NCBI GenBank assembly: GCA_002366835.1
Contig: DFBZ01000073.1
Coordinates: 1 to 32,372, forward strand
Length of the DNA stretch: 32,372 bases
Source: Gammaproteobacteria bacterium UBA3067
GTDB taxonomy: Bacteria > Pseudomonadota > Gammaproteobacteria > Pseudomonadales > UBA3067
Reading direction: 5' to 3'
Shown: positions 15,601-24,378 of the stretch, piece by piece
Position numbering within the stretch: position 1 is the stretch's first letter
Layout: every line of letters begins with the position of its first letter
The notes under the pieces: model-generated
The model's input: only the letters and a program-made list of their open reading frames with translations
Database searches by the model: none
Told to the model about the DNA's origin: nothing
Made by a program: the position numbers and the translations under genes

Positions 15601-17235
15601 CTACTGCTGCGCTTGCTTTGCATGGGCAATCGCGGCCTTAATATAACCCGTAAAAAGAGGGTGGCCATCTCGTGGTGACGAGGTAAATTCAGGATGAAAC
15701 TGACAGGCCACAAACCAAGGATGGGAGGGCACTTCGACCACTTCCACAAGGCTTCCGTCCTGGGATCGCCCCGCGACGAGCAAGCCTGCCTCCTCCAAAG
15801 CTGGCACAAATTGATTATTCACTTCATATCGATGGCGGTGACGCTCAACAATCTGCTCTCTGCCATAAAGCTCCCGCGCACGCGAACCCTCAACAAGCTT
15901 ACAAGCCTGGCCACCCAAGCGCATGCTGCCACCCAGATCAGTGCCTTCGTCACGCACTTCAGTCTGACCGCTTCCATCCACCCACTCGGTAATAAGCCCC
16001 ACCACCGGCTCGGACGTATTCACGTCAAACTCTGTACTATGGGCTTTGCTTAGGCCCGCAACATTGCGCGCATATTCAATTACCGCCAGCTGCATACCCA
16101 GGCAAATACCAAGATATGGGATATCGTTCTCCCTCGCATACTGTATCGCTTTTATTTTTCCATCGGTACCACGTGTTCCAAAACCACCAGGCACCAAAAT
16201 CGCGTCAAAAGACGCTAACATTTCCACACCTTTTTCTTCGATTTCCTCAGAATCAACATAGGAAATATTCACTTGCGTGCGGGTAGTGATGCCGGCGTGA
16301 TCCAGCGCCTCATTGAGTGACTTATAGGCATCCACCAGGTCAATGTATTTACCCACCATGGCAACACTCACTTGCCCCTCTGGGTTCAATTTAGCATCCA
16401 CGACCCTTTCCCAATCACCGATATCCAGAGGGTCGCAGGCCAGACCCAGCTTCTCAACCACCAAGTCATCCAGACCCTGCGCAGTCAACATTGCTGGCAC
16501 CGAATAAATTGTTTTGCAATCGAGCGCTTGAATAACTGCCCGTTGCTCTACATTGGTAAACAAGGCGATTTTTTTGCGGGAACCTAAAGGGATTTCGTGA
16601 TCGGAGCGACAAATTAACACATCAGGCTGCAAGCCAATGGAACGCAACTCTTTCACAGAATGCTGTGTTGGTTTGGTTTTACTTTCACCAGCAGTAGCGA
16701 TATAGGGAACCAGGGTGAGGTGCATTAACAGTGAGCGCCCCGCACCCAGCTCAACACGCAGCTGGCGCACGGCTTCCATAAATGGCAGGCTTTCAATATC
16801 ACCCACCGTACCACCTACCTCGACAATGGCGACGTCAACATCTTTCCCGACATTTAGAATCCAGTGTTTAATTTGATCGGTAATATGCGGGATCACCTGA
16901 ACCGTGGCGCCGTTATATTCACCACGGCGTTCTTTGCGAATCACCTCAGAATAGATACGTCCACTGGTGCAGCTGTTGGCCTGACTTAACTTGGTTCGTA
17001 AGAAGCGCTCGTAATGGCCAAGATCCAGATCGGTTTCAGCGCCATCATCGGTAACAAATACTTCACCGTGCTGATAAGGGCTCATGGTGCCAGGATCCAC
17101 ATTAATGTAGGGATCCAGTTTTTGCATGGTGACGTTTAAGCCCCGGGACTCAAGCAGTGTTGCAAGAGAGGCTGCTGTAATCCCCTTACCTAATGAAGAA
17201 ACAACGCCGCCGGTGACAAATATATATCGAGTCAT
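15601..17235 (-). CDS. pyrG: CTP synthase
   Basis: Aminates UTP to CTP using glutamine. The synthase domain opens with FVTGGVVSSLGKGITAASLA and LDPYINVDPGTMSPYQHGEV. The C-terminal class I glutaminase has VPGGFGTRG, the nucleophile motif YLGICLGMQLAVIEYAR and the late CQFHPEFTSSPRDGHPLF. The length of 544 residues is standard. The pyrG-kdsA-eno order is conserved in gammaproteobacteria. The ribosome site before its ATG is weak, and 152 bases separate it from tilS. Confidence 0.98.
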   Translation of the reverse strand: MTRYIFVTGGVVSSLGKGITAASLATLLESRGLNVTMQKLDPYINVDPGTMSPYQHGEVFVTDDGAETDLDLGHYERFLRTKLSQANSCTSGRIYSEVIRKERRGEYNGATVQVIPHITDQIKHWILNVGKDVDVAIVEVGGTVGDIESLPFMEAVRQLRVELGAGRSLLMHLTLVPYIATAGESKTKPTQHSVKELRSIGLQPDVLICRSDHEIPLGSRKKIALFTNVEQRAVIQALDCKTIYSVPAMLTAQGLDDLVVEKLGLACDPLDIGDWERVVDAKLNPEGQVSVAMVGKYIDLVDAYKSLNEALDHAGITTRTQVNISYVDSEEIEEKGVEMLASFDAILVPGGFGTRGTDGKIKAIQYARENDIPYLGICLGMQLAVIEYARNVAGLSKAHSTEFDVNTSEPVVGLITEWVDGSGQTEVRDEGTDLGGSMRLGGQACKLVEGSRARELYGREQIVERHRHRYEVNNQFVPALEEAGLLVAGRSQDGSLVEVVEVPSHPWFVACQFHPEFTSSPRDGHPLFTGYIKAAIAHAKQAQQ

Positions 17236-17387
17236 CTAATTACCGTAATTGAGTGAAAGGCTCGGGGATTTGAAAGAGGAAAACAGTGATCAGACTCGGC
17301 CCACCACATAAACAAAAATTGTAGCAAACTGAGCGGACCAACCGCTGCGAAGGGTAGCAGAAAGCCCTGTTTAGCACAACGAAACCG

Positions 17388-18767
17388 CTATTTCGAGGGG
17401 TAGCGCCAATCCAGTTCACAGCCCTTTTCTTCAGGTTGTGCAGCAAAGCCTTTGCAGACCCACAGCCCAGGCACTGCGGCTAATTGCTCGCCGATATAGA
17501 CTAAAGGAAGACGCCCTCTCAACCAGGGCGGGACATGGTATTCCTGCAGCAGCTTTTTTAACTTCTGGCTATGGGCTCGGTCTTCTGGCTGACAGCGCTC
17601 TCCCCCCTCGCGCCACTTGATGATTAAGCGGCCTTGCTCGCACGCCTGCTCGAACAGCTGGCTTTTAATTCCCTGGCCCTGCGCCGCAGTCACCAGCAAG
17701 GTTCCAGCCTCCGCCCCGAGGTCAAGCTGCTGGCCTGATAACGCTTCTTTCCAGATGATTTCAGTGCCAACCCTGGGTGCTGGAATAAGATTCGGCATAC
17801 AGTAAAGTCGATCTTCAAAGATACGCACTTCTGCTCCAGCCCATTCCACCACCGCCAAACCAGCAGCTTGCGAGCCAAGCAACTCCTCACGAATACGCAA
17901 TAAATTGGCGCGACTAGGCAAAGGCCTTCCATTTTTAAGCAACCAAAACCTGAGAACATTATTAATGCGCGGCGGCGAGAGCTGCTTAAGCTGCTGACGA
18001 CATAATCGCAGGCCGTCCTCACAAGCCACGGCAGCCAAATCGGAGGTGGCCAGCTCTTCCAACAGCAGCACCGTCTCCTGATTTAACTCAGCCGCACGGG
18101 AAAAGGTTTCGTTCACCGCAGGCCAACGACTTTTGAGACGCGGCATAATTTCCCGGCGCAAATAATTACGATCAAAACTGGCATCCAGGTTAGAAGGGTC
18201 GTCTACCCACGTTAGCTGATGAAGTTGTGCATACTCCTCAAGCTCTTTCCGGGAACAGGAAAGTAAGGGCCGTACAACCTGAGCTTCTGCAAAGGGTTTT
18301 CGACTACGCATGGCAGCCAAGCCCAAAGGCCCGCTCCCCCTTAATAAACGATACAACACCGTCTCGGCTTGATCATCCTGGTGATGGGCCAGGCATAGCA
18401 GGTCCCCTTCTTGTAAAAAATCTGCAAAGACTTGGTAACGCGCGTGGCGCGCCGCCTGCTCCATACCGTCCCCTGCATTGCGCTCAACATTTGCGCGCAT
18501 GGCGTAGGTCTTTACGCCATAAGACTCCCCTTTCTGTACGCAGAGTTGCTCCCATTCATCTGCCTGAGCCTGCAAGCCATGATTAACGTGAAGTGCCAAC
18601 AAGGGCAGGGTCGGCTGAGCTTTCACATAGGCTTGAAGCAGATGCAGCAATACGGTCGAATCCAAACCACCGCTAAAACCCACGATAATGCGCCGAGAGG
18701 CCGTTGTTTTTCCAGCCTGAAAAATGTTCGCAATACACTCCTCCAAATAAGGCTGTATGCCGCTCAT
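17388..18767 (-). CDS. tilS: tRNA(Ile)-lysidine synthase TilS
   Basis: Adds lysine to the wobble cytidine of tRNA-Ile(CAU), changing its decoding from AUG to AUA. The PP-loop motif IIVGFSGGLDSTVLLHLL lies near residues 28-45. AHHQDDQAETVLYRLLRGSG and DPSNLDASFDRNYLRREIMP are also diagnostic. The C-terminal TilS-C domain includes RCQPEDRAHSQKLKKLLQEY and PPWLRGRLPLVY. ATG at 18767 is used; a TTG directly before it is also possible, with AGGA upstream. accA, usual next to tilS, is absent. Instead the gene is divergent from cti, which marks the end of the conserved block. Confidence 0.96.
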   Translation of the reverse strand: MSGIQPYLEECIANIFQAGKTTASRRIIVGFSGGLDSTVLLHLLQAYVKAQPTLPLLALHVNHGLQAQADEWEQLCVQKGESYGVKTYAMRANVERNAGDGMEQAARHARYQVFADFLQEGDLLCLAHHQDDQAETVLYRLLRGSGPLGLAAMRSRKPFAEAQVVRPLLSCSRKELEEYAQLHQLTWVDDPSNLDASFDRNYLRREIMPRLKSRWPAVNETFSRAAELNQETVLLLEELATSDLAAVACEDGLRLCRQQLKQLSPPRINNVLRFWLLKNGRPLPSRANLLRIREELLGSQAAGLAVVEWAGAEVRIFEDRLYCMPNLIPAPRVGTEIIWKEALSGQQLDLGAEAGTLLVTAAQGQGIKSQLFEQACEQGRLIIKWREGGERCQPEDRAHSQKLKKLLQEYHVPPWLRGRLPLVYIGEQLAAVPGLWVCKGFAAQPEEKGCELDWRYPSK

Positions 18768-18910
18768 CAAGTTTCTTATCCTGTTAATAATCCAAGGAAA
18801 ACGTTAAATCCAAAGCCAACAAATAAAAGCAATGTCCTTTTTTTACACACAGAACCCGCTATTATCCATCCACTGATGCCACAAACCGATGCTGGAAAAC
18901 ACCCACCGCC

Positions 18911-21337
18911 ATGAAACGTATCATTATAACCCTTGTTTTTCTCATTAGCGGCATCACCCTGATGAGCTGCTCACCCAGCCAGCGCATTCCTCTTTCTCAC
19001 CTGCCAGACCTAGACAGTATTACTCTCTTGCCAACGAACTACAAAACCCCTCCTCCTTCCGAAGCCATTCTTAAAAAACGACATCAGGAAAAACTCCCAC
19101 CCAACTTCGTTCACTTCGACAAAGACGTAAAACCGATTCTCGACTCTCGCTGCGTTGTATGCCACGCCTGCTACGACGCCCCCTGCCAATTAAAACTCGG
19201 CGCGACGGAAGGCATTGAGCGCGGCGCTACCAAGATGAAGGTTTACGATGGCAAGCGCCTTTTCCCGGCTCAACCCACTCGTCTATTCACTGATGCCCAC
19301 TCCGTAGCAGAATGGCGCGAAAAGGATTTTTTCCCCGTACTTAATGAGCAAGAAGGTAATAACGAAACGACTCTGGATAACTCTTTGCTTTACCACGTCA
19401 TCAAACTAAAAAAGGAACAGCCCCTTCCCCAGCAAGGTCTATTACCAAAAAGCTTTAAACTGGAAAATTATCGTGACCTCTCCTGCCCGACACCCGATGC
19501 TTTCCCCGAGTTTAAAAAGGAACACCCGCAGTGGGGCATGCCTTACGGACTACCTGGGCTCAAACCAGAAGAACATGAAACACTTACGCAATGGTTAAAA
19601 CAAGGGGCCACTTTTCCTCCACGCAAAGCAATCTCAAAAGAAACGAACAGCTTGATCACCGAGTGGGAAAGTTTTCTAAATCAGCCCGACAAAAAAAGCC
19701 AATTAATTTCCCGCTATATTTACGAGCACCTCGCGTTTGCGCATCTTTATTTTGACGACTCTAACGACCCAACGTTTTTTTCACTGGTGCGATCCAGCAG
19801 CCCACCCAAAGAAAAACTCACGATAATCGCCACACCCCGCCCCTATGACGACCCAAAGTTTGCAAAAGTATACTACCGACTGCAACGTGTTAACGAAACC
19901 ATTGTAGATAAGTCCCATCTTCCCTTCGCCCTCAACCAGAAAAAAATGGAGCGCCTTAAAGAATTATTCTGGACACCCGATTATAGAGTCCATGAATTGC
20001 CGAAATACTCCCCCAAAACCGCTGCCAACCCCTTTGAAACCTTCGCCGCCATTCCAGCAAAATCGCGCTATTTGTTTTTGCTCGATGATGCACACTTTTT
20101 TATTTCCAACTTTATCAAAGGGCCGGTTTGCTGGGGCCCCATTGCTTTAAATGTCATCAATGACCGGTTTTTTGTTACCTTTACCAACCCTGAAATCGAC
20201 CCTGTCAGTACCGATGACAACTTCCTTCAACTCGCAAGCCCCGTACTCAGCTTGCCCGCAGAACTGGAGGACCACTTTAATCTTACTGTCGCGTGGACAC
20301 TTTACGCCCGACAACAGAAAAAATATCTACAGGAAAAACAAGCCCTCCTGCACAAGCACAACGTTGCTTATAACGCCGATTTTATCTGGCCTGGTAATGG
20401 GCCTGATGGCGATGGCGCACTGACTATTTTTCGCCACCATGACAGCGCCACCGTATTAAAAGGTTTTATCGGCGACGAGCCTAAAACCGCATGGGTGATT
20501 GATTACCCTATTTTTGAACGTATCTATTATTTACTCGTTGCTGGTTTTGATGTTTATGGAAATGTGGGACACCAGTTATCCACCCGGCTATATATGGACT
20601 TTTTAAGGATGGAGGGAGAGCGTAATTTCATCAACTTTCTACCCAGCGAGCAGGGGATATCGGAACACCAGCGTTGGTACAAAAGCATCCCGCCCCGCGT
20701 AGAACAGTTTCTATTTGATCGTGAACTTTTTATCAAGAAAAACCCTCTAGCCAGACAAACGCCCGACAACACCAAGCTTCAAACTCTGCAACAATTTGCC
20801 AAACGAACACAGCTTACTGACAACAACTACGCGATGCTTAACCACTGGAATCCCCTGCAACCTGGAAACAAAACACCTAGCCCGATAGACAAGGTGTTAC
20901 AAGCACTGACGCAACTAAATGGCAAGAATCTTCACCACCTCCCGGATGTCAGCTATTTGCGCATCAAAACTACCCACAGCAAAAACGACCCCGTTTACAC
21001 GCTTATCAAAAACAAAGCACACAGCAGCGTGCACTTTGTATTTGGAGAAGACTTACGCAGGCTTCCCAAGGAAGACACTCTCACGCTGGTGCGCGGAATG
21101 GTTGGCAGCTATCCAAATTATATTTACAGCGTACCCGCTGGCGACCTCAACGCATTTATAAAGCACATACATTTGATCAAAAAAGAAAAGCACGCACTAA
21201 CGCTTAATGAAAAATGGGGGCTACGGCGCACTCATCCGAAATTCTGGGATGAGATAGACTGGCTGCAAGAAAAGAATCAATCAGATTACGGCCCCTATGC
21301 AGGCCTATTTGATTTAAACCGCTATTTAAACCAATAA
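18911..21337 (+). CDS. cti: Fatty acid cis/trans isomerase (haem c, periplasmic)
   Basis: Converts cis-unsaturated membrane fatty acids directly to trans, stiffening the membrane against solvents, heat or other stress without new synthesis. The family is known mainly from Pseudomonas and Vibrio. The 808-residue protein has an N-terminal signal with Cys20 in a lipobox-like LMSC. A c-type haem motif CVVCHACYDAPC at residues 81-92, with CxxCH at 81-85, fits the family well. Further family-like stretches are HFDKDVKPILDSRC, GPVCWGPIALNVINDRFFVTF and YYLLVAGFDVYGNVGHQLSTRLYMDFLRMEGE, given here as separate landmarks. It is transcribed away from tilS with a 143-base divergent gap. No operon partner is evident. 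Confidence 0.94.
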   Translation: MKRIIITLVFLISGITLMSCSPSQRIPLSHLPDLDSITLLPTNYKTPPPSEAILKKRHQEKLPPNFVHFDKDVKPILDSRCVVCHACYDAPCQLKLGATEGIERGATKMKVYDGKRLFPAQPTRLFTDAHSVAEWREKDFFPVLNEQEGNNETTLDNSLLYHVIKLKKEQPLPQQGLLPKSFKLENYRDLSCPTPDAFPEFKKEHPQWGMPYGLPGLKPEEHETLTQWLKQGATFPPRKAISKETNSLITEWESFLNQPDKKSQLISRYIYEHLAFAHLYFDDSNDPTFFSLVRSSSPPKEKLTIIATPRPYDDPKFAKVYYRLQRVNETIVDKSHLPFALNQKKMERLKELFWTPDYRVHELPKYSPKTAANPFETFAAIPAKSRYLFLLDDAHFFISNFIKGPVCWGPIALNVINDRFFVTFTNPEIDPVSTDDNFLQLASPVLSLPAELEDHFNLTVAWTLYARQQKKYLQEKQALLHKHNVAYNADFIWPGNGPDGDGALTIFRHHDSATVLKGFIGDEPKTAWVIDYPIFERIYYLLVAGFDVYGNVGHQLSTRLYMDFLRMEGERNFINFLPSEQGISEHQRWYKSIPPRVEQFLFDRELFIKKNPLARQTPDNTKLQTLQQFAKRTQLTDNNYAMLNHWNPLQPGNKTPSPIDKVLQALTQLNGKNLHHLPDVSYLRIKTTHSKNDPVYTLIKNKAHSSVHFVFGEDLRRLPKEDTLTLVRGMVGSYPNYIYSVPAGDLNAFIKHIHLIKKEKHALTLNEKWGLRRTHPKFWDEIDWLQEKNQSDYGPYAGLFDLNRYLNQ

Positions 21338-21349
21338 AAAAGAAAAATC

Positions 21350-21868
21350 GTGACCTATTATATTTGCCAACTTTTACTCAATGACGACGCCTTTTTTGTT
21401 CTCTGGTACGGCAATGAAAGTAACGGCGTAAAAATGGAAAAAGGGCAGTTAGTTTATGCCCACAGCATTCCTCCGCTTCTTCACTATAGCGAGTTAAAAA
21501 ACCTGGGCGTAGACTCCAGCAGCATTGCTCAACATGATTTTTTCGACTTCAACGAAATAGAAGGCTGGCTTAATAGGCCAAAAGCCTCTATCAACTGTGA
21601 ATATTTTCTGAATTTGTGGAATATCCTGGTGGACACCATTGCAAGCCAAAATAACCCCAGCCTTTTTCTCGATCTTGCTGAGGGTGAAAATGGAATTTTT
21701 ATTTATAATCAATTGTTCTGGGGGGCAAATCTGCCAGACTATACGCCGCCAGGAAAAGTACACATTCCCGACTGGAAAGCCGAGGACATTTCAAGCCTGC
21801 AAACTCTGTTTAAAGTTGGTCTAAAAGAGCTTAAGGATATCATTCAAAACGGCATAGAGATGCGATAA
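21350..21868 (+). CDS. Hypothetical protein, unrecognised
   Basis: I do not recognise this 172-residue protein. It is acidic, rich in aromatic residues and has no signal peptide or membrane helix. Tryptophans and tyrosines are frequent (FFVLWYGN, LFWGANLPDY). It begins 12 bases after the cti stop with a GTG and only a poor ribosome site, so it may be translated by coupling with cti. Uniform codon use over 170 codons without interruption and the tight spacing support a real gene. The size and composition resemble small standalone cytoplasmic proteins such as immunity proteins, but there is no motif to support that. Confidence 0.6.
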   Translation: MTYYICQLLLNDDAFFVLWYGNESNGVKMEKGQLVYAHSIPPLLHYSELKNLGVDSSSIAQHDFFDFNEIEGWLNRPKASINCEYFLNLWNILVDTIASQNNPSLFLDLAEGENGIFIYNQLFWGANLPDYTPPGKVHIPDWKAEDISSLQTLFKVGLKELKDIIQNGIEMR

Positions 21869-21912
21869 GCTTTTGTCTTTTACTCCCAAGGTATACCCCC
21901 AGGATAAGCTGC

Positions 21913-22335
21913 GTGAAAACTTACATTAAAGAAATCCCCACCTCTGAACTCAACAGCATTCTACTTCTGGCCCAAAAAGCCAACCCCGGTCTCTCAGCTT
22001 ATGTATTAAAAGATCGCCTTAGTTCCATGATTGAATATGACTATCACTGTGCTGGACTTTATCTTGAAAACAAATTAATTGGCATCTCGGGGTTTTGGAT
22101 TGGCTCAAAATTTTATTGCGGGAAGTATATGGAGCTGGATAATGTATTTATTGAAAAAGAGCATCGATCCACTGGCTTGGGAGAAAGACTCGTTGACTGG
22201 TTAGAACAGCATGCAAAGAATCTCAACTGCCAGGTTATTATGTTGGACGCGTATACCTCTAACACCCGCGCGCATAAGTTTTACATGCAAAAGAACTATG
22301 AAATTATTGGCTATCATTTTTCGAAAACGCTATAG
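21913..22335 (+). CDS. GNAT-family N-acetyltransferase
   Basis: A 140-residue single-domain acetyltransferase that should use acetyl-CoA. The acetyl-CoA pyrophosphate loop is EKEHRSTGLGERLVDW (the R-x-x-G-x-G/A form). Strand 4 is ELDNVFIEKE, and the C-terminal NTRAHKFYMQKNYEIIGYHF is the usual late GNAT motif. The substrate cannot be told. The start is GTG with AGGA eight bases upstream. A terminator lies 17 bases after the stop. Confidence 0.88.
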   Translation: MKTYIKEIPTSELNSILLLAQKANPGLSAYVLKDRLSSMIEYDYHCAGLYLENKLIGISGFWIGSKFYCGKYMELDNVFIEKEHRSTGLGERLVDWLEQHAKNLNCQVIMLDAYTSNTRAHKFYMQKNYEIIGYHFSKTL

Positions 22336-22352
22336 CATAACCCAGGCATAAA

Positions 22353-22379
22353 AAAGGCCCGCTATATCAGCGAGCCTTT
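22353..22379. terminator. Bidirectional terminator between the GNAT gene and ompW
   Basis: AAAGGCCCGCT (22353-22363) pairs with AGCGAGCCTTT (22369-22379) around loop ATATC with one mismatch. Flanking A-run and T-run allow it to end the convergent genes on both sides. Confidence 0.85.
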
Positions 22380-22404
22380 CGGAGTATTCGCTTAACCTAG
22401 ATGA

Positions 22405-23109
22405 TTAGAATTTATACGCGGCACCGACCATAAATACGTGGGGATCAATGGCGACATCAATATTAATATCTCCTCCATCAGTTTTAACCGTCGCCTCAGT
22501 CTCTATATCTATGTACCAATAAGCGACGTTCACATAACAGTTTTTAGCCACCTCTACATCCAGCCCAGCCTGAAACGCATAGGATAAGGAATCATCAATT
22601 TCCAAACCCGTCGCCGTTAATCCATAGCTATCAGAAAGCAGCGTTTTAAACCCGCTATCCAGCTCTTCACTAAAAAAGGTGGTGTAATTAACACCAATTC
22701 CAAAATAGGGCTGCACTTTATCAACACCGATATCAGGATAAACCTGAGCACTTAAAGTAGGAGGAAGGTGCTGCGCTTCACCGATAGTAAAGCCATTTAA
22801 GGGGCCATAACCCTGAATATCATGAACAAAGGGCAATGCCAATAGCAGCTCAACCCCAAACTGTTTATTGACCATGTAGGTTCCACTAAAACCCAGAGAG
22901 ATTCCTTCTTCAACATCAACAAGATCGACACCCGCCAAATCTGACAACGGAGCAGGCGCTGCCGTTGCTGCACTCTCATCATCTGGCGACACATAAGTCA
23001 GGCCAGCACGAACAATCATATCTCCCGCCTCGTAGGCTTGCACACCTGCACTCGCCAGAGTGGAAATACCAATTGCCGTTGCCAAAACTGCTTTTAATTT
23101 ATCAACCAT
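22405..23109 (-). CDS. ompW: Outer membrane protein OmpW
   Basis: A small eight-stranded outer-membrane beta-barrel with a hydrophobic channel. A signal peptide of about 25 residues ends ASAGVQA. The mature protein starts YEAGDMIVRAGLTYVSPDDES, the N terminus of the OmpW family, and ends DPHVFMVGAAYKF with the C-terminal Phe needed for barrel assembly. PYFGIGVNYTTFFSEEL is another family stretch. The 234 residues include a slightly expanded alanine- and aspartate-rich first loop. The ribosome site GGAGAGG lies just upstream of ATG. The promoter carries an FNR-type box, listed separately. Confidence 0.95.
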   Translation of the reverse strand: MVDKLKAVLATAIGISTLASAGVQAYEAGDMIVRAGLTYVSPDDESAATAAPAPLSDLAGVDLVDVEEGISLGFSGTYMVNKQFGVELLLALPFVHDIQGYGPLNGFTIGEAQHLPPTLSAQVYPDIGVDKVQPYFGIGVNYTTFFSEELDSGFKTLLSDSYGLTATGLEIDDSLSYAFQAGLDVEVAKNCYVNVAYWYIDIETEATVKTDGGDINIDVAIDPHVFMVGAAYKF

Positions 23110-23142
23110 CTTTACCTCTCCACACTTTTATTTAGAACCGCT

Positions 23143-23183
23143 AATATAAAGGAAAAATATTTCCATCCATTGATACAGGTCAA
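23143..23183 (-). promoter_or_regulatory. FNR/Anr-type box and -10 of the ompW promoter
   Basis: TTGAT-ACAG-GTCAA at 23170-23183 matches the FNR/Anr consensus TTGAT-N4-ATCAA at nine of ten positions. On the minus strand TATATT at 23148-23143 is a good -10, predicting a start near 23136. The box is then centred close to -41, the classic position for direct activation by FNR. FNR control of ompW is established in E. coli. Confidence 0.72.
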
Positions 23184-23271
23184 GCTCAGCCACTCCGGTG
23201 TAGAGAATAGAAAAACTGCGCCAAATCGCAAGAAAATAACAAGAAGATATTCCACTTTTCCCTACAAAAAC

Positions 23272-23290
23272 AACAAAACAGTGTTTTGTT
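23272..23290. promoter_or_regulatory. Perfect palindromic operator-like site
   Basis: AACAAAAC-AGT-GTTTTGTT is a perfect 8+8 inverted repeat with a 3-base spacer. It lies in the divergent region, about 100 bases upstream of the HMA-CDF gene and 160 bases upstream of ompW. It has no U-run and is not at a gene end, so an operator is more likely than a terminator. The cognate regulator is unknown. Confidence 0.45.
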
Positions 23291-23387
23291 TCGCTAAAAC
23301 TTAATCATACATGCGAAAATTTCTTAGAATAGCGCTATAAAACACCCCGCTCTTTACGAGACGCTAACGCAAATACCGGTAAACAAT

Positions 23388-24194
23388 ATGTCCCCCTGTG
23401 GCAATTCCGACTGCTCTCCCCTCAAAACTGAAGAGCAACAACAAAGCACCCTCGACGGACTCCTTGAAGCGGAAACCGTTTCGCTATTTTCTGTGCCCAA
23501 AATGGACTGCCCAGCGGAAGAAACCATGATTCGAATGGCCCTGGCAAACGTGGGGCAAATTAAAAGTTTCTATTTTGACCTTGGGAAACGACAGGTTCAT
23601 ATATTCCATAATGGCGATAACAGCCACTTTATTGAAACACTCTCTTCTTTAGGGCTAGGCGCCACACTGCTAGAATCCAAAGCCGCTACGAAAGAAAAAC
23701 AAACGCTACTCAGTTCCGCGCCCAGCCAGAAAGAAGAAGCACAAACACTATACTGGTTACTGCTGATAAACGGCATTGCTCTTTACGCCGTGGGGCGCAG
23801 CGCTCATTTACAAACCCGAGCCGCCCACCTTTCCGGGTGGCTACAGTTATTGTTGGCGATACTGGTAATCACTGATGTCACGCGTCGCTCCCTCTATGGT
23901 AGCGAACCGTATTCAACATTAATGATGAGCGTGGGAGCCGTTGCCTTACTTGCCAACATAGGCTGTTTAATGCTGATTTATCGGCACCGGGAGGGCGGCG
24001 CGCACATGAAGGCAAGCTGGATTTTCTCGGCAAACGACGTAGTCGCCAACCTGGGAATTATTATTGCCGGAATTCTCGTTACTTATACTGGCTCACGCTA
24101 CCCGGATTTGATCATTGGCGCCATTATTAGTGTCGTGGTTTTGAGTGGCGCTTATCGCATTTTACGCTTGCAAGCTGCTTCGCAAGCACCGTAA
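23388..24194 (+). CDS. HMA domain-truncated cation diffusion facilitator fusion protein
   Basis: A short N-terminal CGNSDC metal-site-like motif is followed by a heavy-metal-associated (HMA) domain (about residues 30-97). The domain has KMDCPAEE, the single-Cys form of the metal loop. A linker leads to a membrane part (about 121-262) matching the later helices of CDF-type cation transporters, with SGWLQLLLAILVITDVTRR, RHREGGAHMKASWIFSANDV and SRYPDLIIGAIISVVVLSG. Compared with full-length relatives as I remember them, about 35 residues seem to be missing at LLLIN-GIALYAVGRS (residues 124-138). They include the first helix pair and the Asp-rich metal site of helix 2. It may have become a sensor or be inactive. 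It is divergent from ompW. Confidence 0.75.
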   Translation: MSPCGNSDCSPLKTEEQQQSTLDGLLEAETVSLFSVPKMDCPAEETMIRMALANVGQIKSFYFDLGKRQVHIFHNGDNSHFIETLSSLGLGATLLESKAATKEKQTLLSSAPSQKEEAQTLYWLLLINGIALYAVGRSAHLQTRAAHLSGWLQLLLAILVITDVTRRSLYGSEPYSTLMMSVGAVALLANIGCLMLIYRHREGGAHMKASWIFSANDVVANLGIIIAGILVTYTGSRYPDLIIGAIISVVVLSGAYRILRLQAASQAP

Positions 24195-24378
24195 TGCTCT
24201 CCACTCAGCAGCATAACTAAAACACCTTGCAATTATTTTACATAATCAATAAAGCTTGGAAAAATTCGCAAGTTAATATACACGTTAGCCACCCCCCCCA
24301 GTACAGACAAACTCCGGTTAAAACTATAATGATGGAAGGTTTGAATTAAAATACTAAGTGCACAAGGAAGTGGAAGTT

